The notes under the pieces were generated by a model. The model made no database searches. It was not told where the DNA came from and worked only from the letters and a program-made list of their open reading frames with translations. Source: Puffinus mauretanicus (taxonomy: Eukaryota > Chordata > Aves > Procellariiformes > Procellariidae). From it: a stretch of DNA of 64,000 nucleotides. Positions 48,174-61,736 of the stretch are shown piece after piece. The DNA is taken from positions 62,001 through 126,000 of the forward strand of contig JAJKFH010004053.1 of the NCBI GenBank assembly GCA_023333565.1. Direction: 5' to 3'. The position numbers and the translations under genes were made by a program. Position 1 is the first letter of the stretch. Each line of letters starts with the position of its first letter.

Positions 48174-51100
48174 CCAGTTCTTTGATGACAATAGAATACT
48201 TCGAGAAATCTGATTTGTTTATTTTCAAGTGAGCAAATTCACTTTGATGACTTTTTAACAATTTGTTTTGGCCACGGCACATCAAAATATAATCCTAACA
48301 CTGTAGGCAATCCAGTTATGTAATGGCATGTCACATCTTGTCACATCAAAGAGTAAATACAGCTATATTTTTGTTTGTTTATACCAATGCCTTTTGGTAA
48401 AAGGCATTAGTTCTCATTAGTTTGAGATTCTGGTTGTAGTAGAAAGGCTTGTAAAAGCTGGAGGAGCTGAGTTATTACTGGAGGAAATGCTGAGGTAATT
48501 AATATTTCCCGTCTACTCAGGTCTGCCTTCACACTTTTCTGTCCTCTAACTGTAGGAAACCAGTGTGACAGAACTCTACATGAGACTTTATGGGAGGGGA
48601 AGTTAATATTTTTTTAATGAAATCCCCAAGTAAATTAATTTTCACCCCTCAGACACATTCTCCTGTTGATTTCATTCACTCGCATCCTCACACCCACATA
48701 CAAGCATCAAAGTGTCTGGATTTTAGTAGTTTGGTCAGGATTACTTGTGTCTGACACAGAAGATGGACAAGAGGTGCCACCCCATCAAGTTCTCGGTAGG
48801 TCTTTTTGTTTTATCTTGACTGACAACAACAAACTGGTTTTTAGACGCATCTTTTATATTGTTTAGGACCCAACAATTAGGATGATCCTTTTGACTCACG
48901 ATTTTGCTTACTTTCATCTCTGTAAGTTTCAGGCAAGTCTGGTGCCTGTTGCCTGTGCTTCCTCATTTTTGGCATTCTTAGGACAATGCTGTTCTTGTTG
49001 GGCTCACAAGGAAATGAATGACATGTTACGTGCTGTGTCTGTGTTGACATCCTTTGTTGTTGAGCACACGGTCTTCTACTGACAAGTCATCATGAAAGTC
49101 ATCATACCATTGTTTTACAAGAGAGTGCAGACCTTCTGGTTTTGACAAAATAATACATTACTCAGTTTTACTGCTGTGAATGTGTTGTTGGTTCTCAATA
49201 CAGGTCATCTTTTTAACCTCATTCTGGTGTTTCTTCTGGTGCTTACCTACACATTTCCATTCATACATAATTCACACCAGTCTTAGTATTTCCAATATAA
49301 GTCTCTATGTATTGACAAAGAACAAGGAAAAAGCTGTGGTTTATAAGGCATACATATACTTAAAGCCACAATTCCCAGCTTTCCGATGTTTTAAACTTTT
49401 ACAACAGAGACAGAAGCTTCCACATTCCATTCTTACAATTAGTGAAGGATTCTAGGATCGCATAGTCATCAGCGAACTGTGCAGTGGGACTACTCCTTCT
49501 CAAAAGGCTGGTATAACTTGCCCCTAATTGCCATACTCCTTTGAATATAAAATTTTCATTATTATCCAGCTAGGCTAAGTAATTTGATTCAGAGGAAGTA
49601 CTGCCTTTCTTTCTTTTTTTTTGGAATATAACTGTGCGTTATTATATGATAAAGATGTATAACAGAAACTGTGAATTCTTTTTTATGAAAGTTCTAGGTC
49701 CATACTGCAGAAATCATGAACAACATTTATTTTTGTCATCTGTTCAGTGAAGCAGAAACATGATATTTCAGATAGTGTGTTCTTATGAGGACCAATAATA
49801 CCATAACCATACAAATGAGACTTATGATTAATGACATGCTCCATTAAGCAAAGCTAAGTATTAATATTATGGTGCAGTTGCTGTCACACAATTTCCTCAT
49901 TTCTTGCACTAATGTTGCTTCACAGAAGCAGAAGTATATAGGACATTTATGGAACTCTCTAATATACCTAAAATGCAAATTAGGAGAGAAAAATAATACC
50001 AGCCTATCTCCCAGCTGAAGAGATCTTTTGGCACTGACTGGTCTGAAAATTCCGAAATATGAATTCAACTCCTGACTCTACCATGGCTTCTCAGACTACA
50101 TGGGACATCATTTCAAAGTCTTCAGTTGCCTAAAGTTAGGCGCCTTGTATGATTTCTGAGGCCCAAGGTTACCCTTGCCTGACCCCAGCTTGGCTCCACA
50201 AGGACACAGGGATACTTGCATAGCTGCCACCATCATGAAGATGTCCTTGATATCTTAGGATATGTCAAATGGCACTAGGCATCTCAATTGAACCTGTAAT
50301 TTCTCTGTGGTTCCTGTTATGTTAAAATAATAGTTTATTTCCTACCCAACAGGTTTTTCATCTTTCCTATTGAAAATTCTTCAGAGCAGGGACCATGTTC
50401 TTTTGACTGAGGAATCTGAAATACATATAATTGTTACAGAATTCACTAGACATTTTTATACTATTTAACAGAGAATTTCGATTATGGTATTTGTTATTGC
50501 AAAATGTTCAAACACATGCTTACTGGGTAAAACTGGTGCTAAAAAAAAGTGAAAATTACTGTATTAGGTAGTGGAGAAGTCAGGGTCTACTTGGTGTAAA
50601 GCTAGTGTGATCTAGGGTTTTATTTTGACAACACTAAGTAGAGAGTTAATGATTCAATGCTTATGTCCTTGCGCTTAACTACTTCATCCTAGCTCTGAGG
50701 CACATCCAGGGGTGGCAACAGATAAATTAAAAAGGATCAGTAGGTATTGAACTAGATATGAGATTGACTAATGTAGCCAGTACAGGTATTAATGTGCATG
50801 GTATATTCTGTATTAAATTAATTTGGTTTTACGTAGTTAATTTTACTTTCCTAATTTTTCTTTTAAATGCACTACAGATTTCTGTCCTGGTCACCCAGAC
50901 ATTTGTGCAGGTATATGAAACGTTGAGACTTTACATAGATGCACAGAGAATGCAGTTTGTTTAGCTTTTCAGATACAGCATAAAATATGATTTAGGTTTG
51001 TAAAAAGCATTTTAATTGAATCTTTTGTTGAAACGAGCAGTAAAGGAATTGCTAATGCATCAACATTTAAGTTGATTGATAGAAATTAATTTGCAAAGCC

Positions 51101-54100
51101 CAAAGGGCTTATATGTTGAACCTCGTATATTAGGCTATAAATAGCCGTTATGCTATACCCAGGCTTCCCCTATATTGAAGTCTGTGTACTATGTGCAGCT
51201 AAAGCCTGTCTCTGAAAAGGCCGTGCTCTGAAGACTCTATAAGACATGTGCAGGCCATGACAACAGCACTAGAAATTTTGTTCCAATAGTCATCATCCTT
51301 GTTAGAAATGCTGTTTCGTTTCTCAAATGAATTTGTCAGCATCAGCTTTTCTCTCTGGTTCTTGCTTTTTCTTTCTCTGGTAGTTTGAGAATCCCCACTC
51401 TAGGACCTTCAAAGAAGGTAGTTCAGATCCTGCTGAAACACTTCTTAGCCTTTTTTTTTTTTTTTTTTCCCCCAATAGGCTAAGCAGATACAGATATTTG
51501 AAGTTCTTTCAACAAGCCTTTTTCTCTGCCCTTTGAATTCTTTCTTTGAAACTTTTTGGGACTTTTCCAAGTTTTTCAAAATCTCTTCAAACATAGATAT
51601 TGCAGTGAGTTGCAGGACTTTAATGTCCATCTCATCAATGCTCTGAATGTTCCTACTCATTTCTGTTCCTACTTGCTTCTCTCCTGTTATATGTATATGA
51701 GGGTGGCATTAGCCCTTTTCACTGCAGTGTTTCACTTGAAGTTTTTACTAAGCTGCCTGCCTGTTGTGTTGCTCAAACTGGAGCCACAGTCCACCTTTAT
51801 TAGACTTGGACAATACCAAGCAACCTATTATGAAACTATAATAGGCAATCAGTATTTCGCTTCACATTCATATTAGGTTTCTCTAAGTGCAGTCATCACA
51901 ACTGTTCCAGTCTTATGGCATGCTCCTGGTATTCAATAAAAATAAAAACAAAAATAAAAATCAGTGATTCAATAATGTTTTTACCAACTCTTTTAGCATA
52001 GTTGGGCAGCTTAATGAAGCCTGCTCACTTAGAAATATTTCTCCCAGATAGATGTTGTTTAATATTCTCTTATGTTAATAATATAATGGAAAGTTCTTTA
52101 TCATAGTCCTATAACAAAAAAAAAGAAAATCCTGTTTCTATTTAAATACAGAGAGAAATATTTGTTTCATTTGCTGTATTGTTCTAAATCAGGAGTCCTG
52201 CATTATGCTGAGATTTTTCATATTCCTTGTACGATTTAAAACTTCTAATTTTTCATCCAGTTATAGATTTTTGGGTTTGGTGTTTTTTTTTTTTTCCTAT
52301 TATGTCTGTTTTATTCACAACAAATTTTCTCATTTATATTGGTTGCTATCTATTTTGTCTTTCTTTCTTTGACTGTACAGCCTTCTCATTCCTAACTCAT
52401 AATATCTCTCCACCATTAGACCTGGGTGGACTTGTCTCTTACTGTGGAAAAATGTTGTTGGACTATCAGATAAATTCTTCATACAGGACAGTCAAATTCA
52501 TATTTGACTGAAGCTGAAGATTTGTTTCCCCCATTTCTGGTTAATATTGACTTTATTATATATTTATTATATTACATTAGTTTGAGAAACTTGTTCTCTG
52601 AGGTGCCAAATTTTGTTTGCGGCTGGCCTCAGTTTGCCTTATGTGAATATCATCTGGTTATAACCAGTTAGTCCACAAATATGAACCAGCTTCCTCTGCA
52701 ATGATTACTTCACCTTTTTCATGATGCTGACATTCCCGTGTAGTGGTGCCTTTTGTACTAGACAAATATCATGCAGGTTTTTCGGGAACTCCGACAACAG
52801 TTGCATGAGTAGTCCTAAACTGAAGTTCCCCACAACCACACAGATTTATTTTCAGGCATGGTAAGAAATAATTCATGCTGGTGCCCAGTTTGATTTGGGT
52901 TAATTTGGGTTATAATGGACCTCTGCTAGTAATCCATCACAACTTGCTTTGTTGCTGCATTCATATTTCACATTTAAATCTTGTGGTTATTGGATTTATT
53001 GATAATTCTAAAAAAAGTGACAGTATCTTTAACATCATCTTTTTCTTTCCTTTGCGTCTCCCCTATCACAGTCTTTCTTCTTGATTGGATGTTAATGTTT
53101 AAAACATTCTGTTATATATTTAAATGTTCATTAACACAGATTTTTATGAATGAAGATCTATAGTCTCAGAGCCATTACAATATGCAATTTGTTTGTGATT
53201 TTAAGTGTTTTTTGTTAAATCTGAATTGATGATAGACCAATACTTTCTGGTAAATCTGCTTAATCTGAATAGTTGAATCAGTATTTTATCATATTAGCCA
53301 ATTTGGTTGGGCTGGACTTCTTCAGTTAGAGATTTTTCTTTTCCCCTTTGCTCTATGGTTGCTGTATTCTTGAATCTTATACTCCTCTATGAAGGGAATT
53401 ATATTCAGATCTAAAAGGAGCTATGAGCAAGAGAAGCACCTTGTTGTGGCTGCTCTTGCTCATAATTTTGAGACTCTGGGATTCATTGGAATGAAACTGG
53501 GACACTTTGAATGTAATCTGAATATTACATTCAACTGAAAGCGGTTGCTTATAATGTTTTGGCCCTTCCTTTCGGTCAGCTTGTTTGGACATATTCAGAC
53601 AAATGCAAAGAGCCTCTGCAAGGAGGATATACACAACTAAACCATGTAAAGCAGTTATTCGCAGGCTAGCACACACAGAAGATAGCTAGGAGCTAACAAG
53701 CATTGGGCTAAGCACTTGCCATCCTCACCACCCCGATGAATGAGGCATCCAAAGAGCTGCAGCTGCCCAAGCTGGTGTCAACTAGGAGTAAATATTGTTT
53801 TGGTAAAATGGATTACTTGAGACAAAAGAAACCTTTATGTTTTGAGGATTTATATGGCATAAAGGAGGAGAGGAACTGTCATCTCAGAAAAATGCATGTC
53901 AAAATTTTATGTGGTAAACTGTAAACTCTGCTGTAAATTAATAGATTATGAATTAACTTTTTATTTGACTTGTGTAAAGGCTTTACAGACATGATCAGTC
54001 TCTGCATTCTATAAATCATAATGACTGTAGAAGAAAAATGATACAAAATTATTTTCTCAGTGAAATCAGCATGGATTTCTTATTATTTGTTGCTAAAATG

Positions 54101-56473
54101 AGTATAAGTATTTGTATCTCCACAAATAATTTTCCAACACCAACATCCACTTGTATATTTTGCTCTTCAGTGGTTGAGCTATTCTCAAATCTAATCTATA
54201 TGTTACTAAGAAAAAATAAATAAGGCAGATAAAAATACTCTGACAGAAACTTAGCTATAGTAAGTTAATGTACTTAATTGCATGCCATCTACCTGGAAGA
54301 AGCATACGGGAAAGTATATATGCTTGTTTTTTACCTCTTGTATTTTGGTTTGTAGTATAGTTATTCTTGTTTCCCAATCTAACACAAGCTTCTATTGTTG
54401 CTAGTTATCAATTTGTAATATTTGATATATGTTAAATGCTTATATGTAAATTTGTAATTGCTGAATGTCACTTGCAGAAGTGGGGAGGAATACTGTCATA
54501 ATAATAGACTGCGTTGTTGTTACTACACATTTAAAGTTGTAGAGGTAACAAGAGTTAAAAAAAAAGATCAATACACCGTCTGGGGTACAAAAATTATTCT
54601 GAACATTTCGATCGCTGTAAATGACAGATCCAAGACTTTGGAGCTTCCAGTATTTTCTAATTTAAGTTAGTGAAGTATTTGGCCATCAGTAAAACAAAGA
54701 ATTCCACTTATAGCAAACTACAAGTTTTGTCTCTCCTTTTGGCTTCTACCAGTGCTGCCTCTCAGTTTACAATGTCAAGTTGCACTGTTGTCTCATAAGA
54801 AGTCCACAAATTAGAAAAGCAAAATTGCTGCTTTGCTTTTCTGCATCCTGCAGCTCAATGCTTTGCCAGATACTCCTACTTTTTGTTCCCTTCTTCCCAG
54901 CCCATGCTCCCAAATTATCTCAGTCCCCTTGTTTCCACTCCCTTGCCCTACATAGCAGGTAGGATAGGACAAAAGTCACTGGTATGTATAATTTGCTTCT
55001 TTTAAGCCCAATAAACTGATCAGCTAAGGAATGATCTTCTCTGCTGCAGAAATATTATTCAAGGTTGAAAAGTGAAATTCTGTCTGGAAGATATTTCTTT
55101 TTCTTCTGTTTTCTATTTCTGTATTCTTGTCTGCATTTGTTGTCACTTTTCCCTTCTTCCTGGACAGATTTTCCCCTTGGTTTACTATTCAACATATTTC
55201 CCTTTTTTATTAACCTTTGTACAAATAATTCTCAAAAATTCTATTTAATCTTTTTTTTTCTCCTGTTTTTAAACATCGATTATAGCTTCTAGGGTCTATC
55301 TTTGATCCATGTTCTAGTGTTTCTTTGACCTTTTCCTCACTTGTCATTACCTGTCCTTCTTTCCCTAACATTTCAGAGTCTATTCCTCTCCCCTTGCCCT
55401 CTATTTTATGTTTTTTCTCATTCCTCTTTTCTTTCTGTCCTTTCATTTCCCCCTATTTTCCCCCTTATTATTAATCATCTTTTGATAGCTATGTCCTCAC
55501 TACTGTATTCTTCTTCTGCCTGTCCGTCTTCCCTCTCATTCAGGCTTCTTGTCTTGATCTGGAAATTGAAATCTACGTGTCCCTGTGGAGAGAGCCCACC
55601 ATGGTAGCCTGCCGCCCATTCTTCTTCGAAGTCCTGCCTTGGGGTCATACAAGCGTGCGCTCTGGAGAATGCTCTGGTCTCTTCCTCCTTCCTGCTCCTC
55701 CCTCAGCATTTCACTACAGTATCAGGAGTGAAAGTGCCAAACCTTTTAAACTGCTGAGCTGGGATAGCTGTGTCTGGAGAAGAGATGCAGGAGAGAAACA
55801 GGGTGTTGTTAGGGTGATGAGAGGAACTCTTTGCAGGTTGCCAGTTGGGTTTACGTACAACCAATTTTAGCAATTGCATGAGACCCTGGGGGAATTATCT
55901 TCATCCTGTACTGTATGAGTTAATCTATAGTCATTGCAGAGTATGTTGAGCCCAGGCTTTGCACATCAGCTGCTCCATGCACTGCAGCAGATAAGCAGCA
56001 GTAATGGGCTGCTGGAGGAGATTGCAGCTGTAGCCCTTTGCCTGTTCTGCTGTGTGCTGCGCTGCTCTCAGCCCTGTGTGGGGTCTGCTTCTTCAGGTGA
56101 TAGGATGGGATATGTAGGTGAGACTTTAGCGCTGGGCTGCAGGATTGGGTTGACATGAGAGGGAAGAGGTTGTGTCTGTCCTCAGCACACCGTGGATTAG
56201 GGGACACCCCATAAAGTTGAGTTAATGCTGAGCTTTTCTGATGAGGGGAGCCATGCCTGTGCTTTTCTGCACATCACTAGGGCACCCTGTTTAACACAAG
56301 AATGAGAGAGCTGAAAAAGGCTACCCTGCTGGGAAGCTGTGCTGTCCATCTGTCTGTCTGTCTATCCCATAGCACGCACTTCACACTGCAGAGGTCTGAA
56401 GATGATCTCAGTTGTGACCACAGTCACTGCTGTCTGCTTGTTTTGCTCATAACCAACCTTGGTGTCGTTACAG
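48174..56473. other. Intronic sequence without recognised genes up to the repeat-8 exon
   Basis: About 8.3 kb without interspersed repeats that I recognise. It has a T18 run at 51451-51468, a T/C-rich zone at about 55070-55560 and a short (TCTG)n just before 56365. No open frame has a recognisable domain. Confidence 0.6.
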
Positions 56474-56620
56474 GCCATGGGATCTGCTCTTGTGGCCGAT
56501 GCATTTGCCAGGATGGGTGGTTTGGAAAGTTGTGCCAGCATTCAAGGAAGTGCAACATGACGGAGGAGGAGAGCAGAAGTCTCTGCGAGTCAGCGGATGG
56601 CGTATTATGCTCGGGGAAGG
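56474..56620 (+). CDS. ITGBL1: ITGBL1 internal coding exon, I-EGF repeat 8 (probably exon 9 of 11)
   Basis: This 147-bp phase 1-1 exon encodes 49 codons. It completes the glycine codon from the previous exon and reads [20 protein letters not shown], then [20 protein letters not shown] and DGVLCSGKG. It has eight cysteines in the longer of the two alternating ITGBL1 repeat types. The CSCGRC and GWFGKLCQH signatures and the KCNMTEE stretch are characteristic of ITGBL1 as I recall it. The NMT triplet is a potential N-glycosylation sequon, plausible in a secreted protein. The acceptor is GTTACAG ending at 56473 and the donor is GTAAGA at 56621. The reading frame happens to stay open on both sides of the exon, giving a chance ORF from 56302 to 56856. 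The exon limits come from the splice sites and the homology, not from that ORF. Confidence 0.96.
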
Positions 56621-58709
56621 GTAAGAACTGGCAGCTGAGCTACCCCGTGTCAGTGCCCCGGCAGAGGAAAACGATCATGTTCTGGAAGACTAATGTGCAT
56701 GGCAGTGGGTTGTTGTTTAGTAACCCTTTCCTTCGAAGGCACCTGTTATTAAAAGGATGTTATATTTGGCTCCGTAATGCACTTACATGCATTTTGTCAA
56801 ACACCCACCACAACCATACATGTTTAGCAGCATTGCTCTCCTGTGCAATTTGTTAACAGCATATAATTTCCTGTATGTGTTTATCTGATGGTCTGCATTG
56901 AACAGCTGTACCTTATAAACTAACCATTAGTGCTCCATCCAGATTAAGGGACAGGGGCATTACCTGCAGTAACACTGCAGTGGGCAAGATGGCAAATGTA
57001 GTATCTCAGGCACCAGTAAGTAGAGGAGAGTGTTTAACAGCAACATTTGGTATGCTTAATCAGCCCCCCAACACAGCAGCAAGGGAAAGGTAGACATCTG
57101 GAGCCCCCACGACAGAATCCCACAAACTCTTTCATTTACTAATTTTTATTCAGGTGATTGCATCAGCTTTGGTCCAGCTATAAAAAATTGCCACAGGAAG
57201 GAATAAAATCTAGAAAATCTTAATAATTATCTGAAATTGTTCTCTGAGGTTCTTACCTTGCAGTCTTTCAAGCTAGGAAATTGCATTACTGGAAAGAGGG
57301 TTTTTTAGCTCCCCCATAGTGCAAACTGCCTATTTTTATATATAACATGTCTGAAAGAGAATAGACAAAAAACAGGTGGTGGGACTGGCTGGAGGCTAGA
57401 ATGTACCCATTCCAGACAGGACGTGTCGTTTCCTCTCTTCGTGTATCCCTTGCGTAGAGAGGGCAGAAACCTGCTAGCTGGAAAAAAGCAGCTAGGAGCC
57501 TTCTACATCAGGCAGATTTCCAGTTGTCCCTTTGGTAACTTTTATTTCAGTGCAAAGGAAATTTAAATGGGGTTTCCAGCCTGGCCTGCTTCCATCTGTA
57601 TTATCACTTGACAGAATTCTCCCCCACTGCACCATTTTCTTTTGTTTTTTTTTTCCTCCCAGTCGTCACAATGTCATAGAAAATAAGGAAGTTGCACTGT
57701 TTCTCTATTGTTTCCAGAAGATGTCTATAAATTAGTGTATGTATGTGTCTATCTTTAAATTAGTGTATGTGTAAGAGGATGCTGAGTTACTGGAGAAATG
57801 GAGTTACTCTGTTTTACTGCAGAAGTTAACTTTCCTTCTCTTAGCCTTGGTCTCCTTGTGATTTTTTATATAAACCGTGAAGGTGAGCGAACATGCTTAA
57901 AATCACTACAATGCACTATATAAGATTCTAAATAAATGTAAACAGAAAAAAATTATGTTGAATTTTAAAACATTTGTATTATCTGCTACCTTTTTGTAAG
58001 GATGGCTGAGAGCTATTTTTTCCAGCCTGTGGGTCTTACTCTGAGAACAATTAGCTTTGAGCACGTATATCAAGGCTACAATTTACTCTGAGGCTTTGGG
58101 AGCAGATAATCTGGCAGGACTGTGCAGAGACATCAAGGATGTTTTTCCCTCTGTTGGCTGTGCCGCCCAGGGGGTGGTTTGGGATCTGGTCACTGACCTA
58201 GGCTGGAGCAGCCTGAAAGTTGCTCTAGGCTGTAACCAGCTGCAGGCAGGTAGCGCTTTTAAACCTGGCTGCATGAATGGAAGCTCCAAAGGTCCAGATT
58301 TTCTCATGTAGTAGCGCGCTGTTGAACAGCGTTTACTTTCTATGGGAATTACAAACCTGACCCTAAATCTGTACTCAGCAACACTGGTGGGATTTTTTTT
58401 TTTTTAAGTTTCTTCGGCCTCCAAGCACAGGTAAGCTTCCAGTGTGACGGAGGGTTGCCCTGAGGGCAGTCATATAATAAAGCTGTGTCAAATTAGATGC
58501 TATAGCAGCTTTATTGTGGGAACAGCTGGTGATGTGTAAGTGCTTATCCCAGCAGAGAAATACCTACATAAGATAACTTCCAGAAGTGTGTGGCCAGTGA
58601 ACATCCAAGGAGGCTACTATCTCCTGCCTCTTCTCTGAGCAAGATGGGCATCACAGGCAAAGACAGTCTAATTACTTGTAACTTTTTTTTCTATTCTTAG
58701 CTTTCTTTT

Positions 58710-58711
<2 letters not shown>

Positions 58712-58740
<29 letters not shown>
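58712..58740. repeat. Poly-T run (29 bases)
   Basis: An uninterrupted T run, preceded by a short T/C-rich lead and followed at once by AG. Confidence 0.95.
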
Positions 58741-58742
<2 letters not shown>

Positions 58743-61503
58743 GCAAATCTATTCTTGATACTTAAATATGTATCTGGAAATCATGTCTTACTGGGTACCC
58801 ATACTTTAAAATGTTTTTCATAGCTAGTGTGACTGGCACTAGCCAGAGACCAAAATGACAAATTGTTCTTTCTGTTTCGTTACATTGAGCAATAAGTAAC
58901 CATTAGTGATCAAATAAAAGGGAATTTCGAACCCGTGCGCTAATGGTGGTTATTGTGTCTTTGCTGGAAACCTAGCCAAGATATGCAAGCACTATAATGG
59001 ATTGAGGGAGCTTGAGTTTCTGCATGTAGGATTTAATAGACTCTAAGGAATTCTGGTTTTCAGCTGATAACTGCTGAACGCTTTCAGAAAATTACACTCT
59101 GTTAATATAAGCAAAGTTGGACATCCACATTCCTAGGCTGTTTTCAAAATCTTGGCTCGCTGACTATGCCACCTGTAGTAAAAGCTCTTCCCAAGGAAAA
59201 CAGCAACACCCACCACGCTGCTGCCTCCCTGGCAGTAAATGTAGGGCTGCAGATGGCTACTGTAATGGTGCAGGACGCGGGCTAGGTAATGAGCCAAATC
59301 CCATCCAAGAGGATCTGGCTGGGATCCCAGGGAACACCCTGCAACTCATTAGACTCATTTTAATTAAACTGAAGAGCCTCCCAGAGCAGCATGCTCTGCT
59401 CAGGTAAAAGACTTGATACATTCATTCTCCCTAACAGATTTTACATTATGGAGCCTGATCTTCCTCGCTTGACTTGGTGCATCTTCTGCAAAATAGTTTT
59501 AAACATCGTGGGCATCCCTCAGTAGCAGCATCAATGCTTGCTTCTGCAGAATCACTTTAGGTTTCTTACAATGTCATGCTCTTATTAACTGCTTTAATTT
59601 CACTAAAATTCTCATACCATTCATCATTATTTTCAGCTGTCAATACCTTGTAGTTTGTATAAACAGAGACATTTGGTTTAAATTACCCTCAAGTATGTTT
59701 TAGTGTCTCTCTTACACAGCAGCCACGCAATATGTATGCTATCCTCCACTGCCTTTTTATACAATGGCATTTTTTATCCTTGCAGGGAATGTCAGTATTT
59801 TCTGTGCCCATGGCTCAGTAAGCAATACTCACAGAACTCACAGAAAAAGTAGATGCTTTACCAAATACTCCCATCACCAAATGTTCCAATCACTAGCTCT
59901 TCCTGTATATATTTACATGTTCCGTATGTTACAAGTTAAAACAGCATTTCTCTAAAATTAGGCAATGAGTTAATTTTTGTCAACTTATAATAAACACTAA
60001 ATTAGTTACATTTTTAATTAAAAAATTAGATACTTTGCTGAGGCTGTTCTGAAGTTTTAAAGAATTAAGTTTCAGTGATCAGAGACACTTCAGTATTTAT
60101 GAGAAAAAAACCTAAGGAAAATTGGTTGATATCAACAGATCCACATTTTTTTTTAAAATGTGTATTTGGATTTTTGCTATGGATTTTATTCAGAGGTCAC
60201 TGAAAGGAATGGAAAGATGGAAAAGCATAATTTTATACACTTTGGCTCAGGCCCTGTTAAGTAACCCATGAATTCTGTTTAGGTTATATTCTGACATCAT
60301 AACCAAGCTTCCTTCTATATATTTTTTCTTTAATATTGTATTAAACACATTGGTGACTTTGTACTGGAATCATTCTGGAAATATTGCAAGAGGGCGGGAT
60401 TTTCAACAGCATCTAACTCATTTATAAGCATGTTCTGTTAAAGGTCGACAGCTTCTTTGGCGACTTTTTTTTTTAGACTCCGCCTCCCATAATTGAAAAC
60501 TATGTGCGTATTCTTTGTTATGATTTATTTGGTTTTTGAGATTTTTGTATTGATTTGTGCTGTAACCTGTTCTTAGGGCTAGGTCCACAAAAGGATTTTT
60601 GCTCAGCAATTACTAAGCGCCGCACCTTGGTGTCTAAGTGTCGGAACTCTATCGGGTCCGGCAGCTGAGGATGGGCTCTGTAAAAGCCAGCTCTCTTCAG
60701 CCGGGTGTTGGGATCAGGCAGGAGGAATTACCATCTCCTCGTGGCATTTCTAGTTGCAGAAAAGCCCCTCTCACACCCTTCTTAGGCTTCCTGACAGAGG
60801 ATTGCCTGGGGGCAACTGTCCCTTTCCAGGATTCAGAGCCATGAACCTTCTCCTGAAGGTAGGGATGTCTCTGAGTCTTCCCTTAAAGGGAAGTTTCTGG
60901 TGCTTGGTGGGTCATGGCATCACCTGAATGTCACCATAAAGTCCCTCCTGTGCCTGTGGGGGTGCGACCTGACATCCCTGAGGGGGCTTATCCCAACGAG
61001 GGGCGTTGGGCTGCTCTGCAGGAATGAGCAAACTGCTGAACCGCCGTTACGTGCACAAGTCCTTTCTCATCTAGAGCAAATATTTAGTAATTCTACGGGA
61101 GGTGGAGCAGCTTCATTTGTGGTGATGAGGATTTGGGGGTTTAAATGTTACTCTTAGGCACCTCTGGTCTTTTGTGGACTCATCCCTAAAAGCTTTAGAT
61201 GAGGAGGGCCATTTTCTTCCTGGGTAAAATTTTAGTGCCTTCAGTAACAGTGGGCCAGGGAAAATTCGAGCTTTTCTAGTCAAAAAAAAAAAAACAACAG
61301 TTACTGGGAAGAGTAGCCCTGATTGTAGGTCTCTGAAACCAAAGGAAAGCTTCAAAATGTGCGTCCTGATTAAATGAAATAGCAGAATCAAAGCATTAGT
61401 AGTAACTCACCATACTCTAGCTCACCCCAAAAGAATCCTTTTATTCAAAAAGCTTTTAGCTTGATTATTTCCTTTTATGCAATAGCTTCTTAGGCAGCAA
61501 TTT

Positions 61504-61550
61504 TGTGCATATGCGCACGTGTGTATATGTGCACGTGTGCACGTGTGTGT
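61504..61550. repeat. Alternating purine-pyrimidine tract (47 bp)
   Basis: Strict alternation, mostly GT/AC with CG and TA steps, including CGCACGTGTGTATATGTGCA. It ends 72 bp before the ITGBL1 exon at 61623. Confidence 0.9.
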
Positions 61551-61622
61551 CTTGGAATGTTATTTTCTAGTCTGAAAATGCCAGTGTTCTTTGACTGCGA
61601 GTAATAATTTTTGTGATTTCAG

Positions 61623-61736
61623 GTTCCTGCCACTGTGGAAAGTGCATCTGTTCACCACAGGAATGGTACATTTCGGGCGATCTCTGTGAATGCGATGACA
61701 GAGACTGTGACAAACATGACGGTCTGATTTGCACAG
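61623..61736 (+). CDS. ITGBL1: ITGBL1 internal coding exon, I-EGF repeat 9 (probably exon 10 of 11)
   Basis: This 114-bp phase 1-1 exon encodes 38 codons: [20 protein letters not shown], then [16 protein letters not shown] and T. It has eight cysteines. The EWYISG and [22 protein letters not shown] features match the ninth repeat of vertebrate ITGBL1 as I recall it. The acceptor is GTGATTTCAG ending at 61622 and the donor is GTGCAG at 61737. The final G joins the first two bases of the terminal exon to make glycine. The intron immediately upstream carries a 47-bp alternating purine-pyrimidine tract at 61504-61550. I-EGF repeats in this protein are disulphide-bonded extracellular modules. ITGBL1 has been linked to matrix, cartilage and integrin or TGF-beta signalling; that role is literature knowledge and is not visible here. 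Confidence 0.96.

Larger units (their letters stand above)
41580..56473 (+). other. ITGBL1: ITGBL1 intron between repeat-7 and repeat-8 exons (14,894 bp)
   Basis: The intron runs from GTATGC to GTTACAG and is phase 1. It contains the (TAATG)n/(TAATA)n array at its 5' edge, two solo LTRs in opposite orientation, one CR1 fragment, a 22-bp palindrome and a 71-bp pyrimidine tract. Confidence 0.9.
56621..61622 (+). other. ITGBL1: ITGBL1 intron between repeat-8 and repeat-9 exons (5,002 bp)
   Basis: The intron runs from GTAAGA to TTTCAG and is phase 1. It holds a 29-base T run at 58712-58740 and an alternating purine-pyrimidine tract at 61504-61550. I see no interspersed repeat in it. Two somewhat GC-richer patches (58057-58311 and 60640-61060) have short open frames with no recognisable domain. 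Confidence 0.9.

Noticed and set aside
56302..56856. 184-codon open frame as a stand-alone gene
   Set aside because: It is the ITGBL1 exon at 56474-56620 with intron read-through on both sides. Splice sites and homology define the exon.
59117..59407. 96-codon open frame ending at a CAG|GTAAAAG donor-like site
   Set aside because: There is no matching acceptor of good quality, no known domain, and it does not continue the ITGBL1 repeat series.
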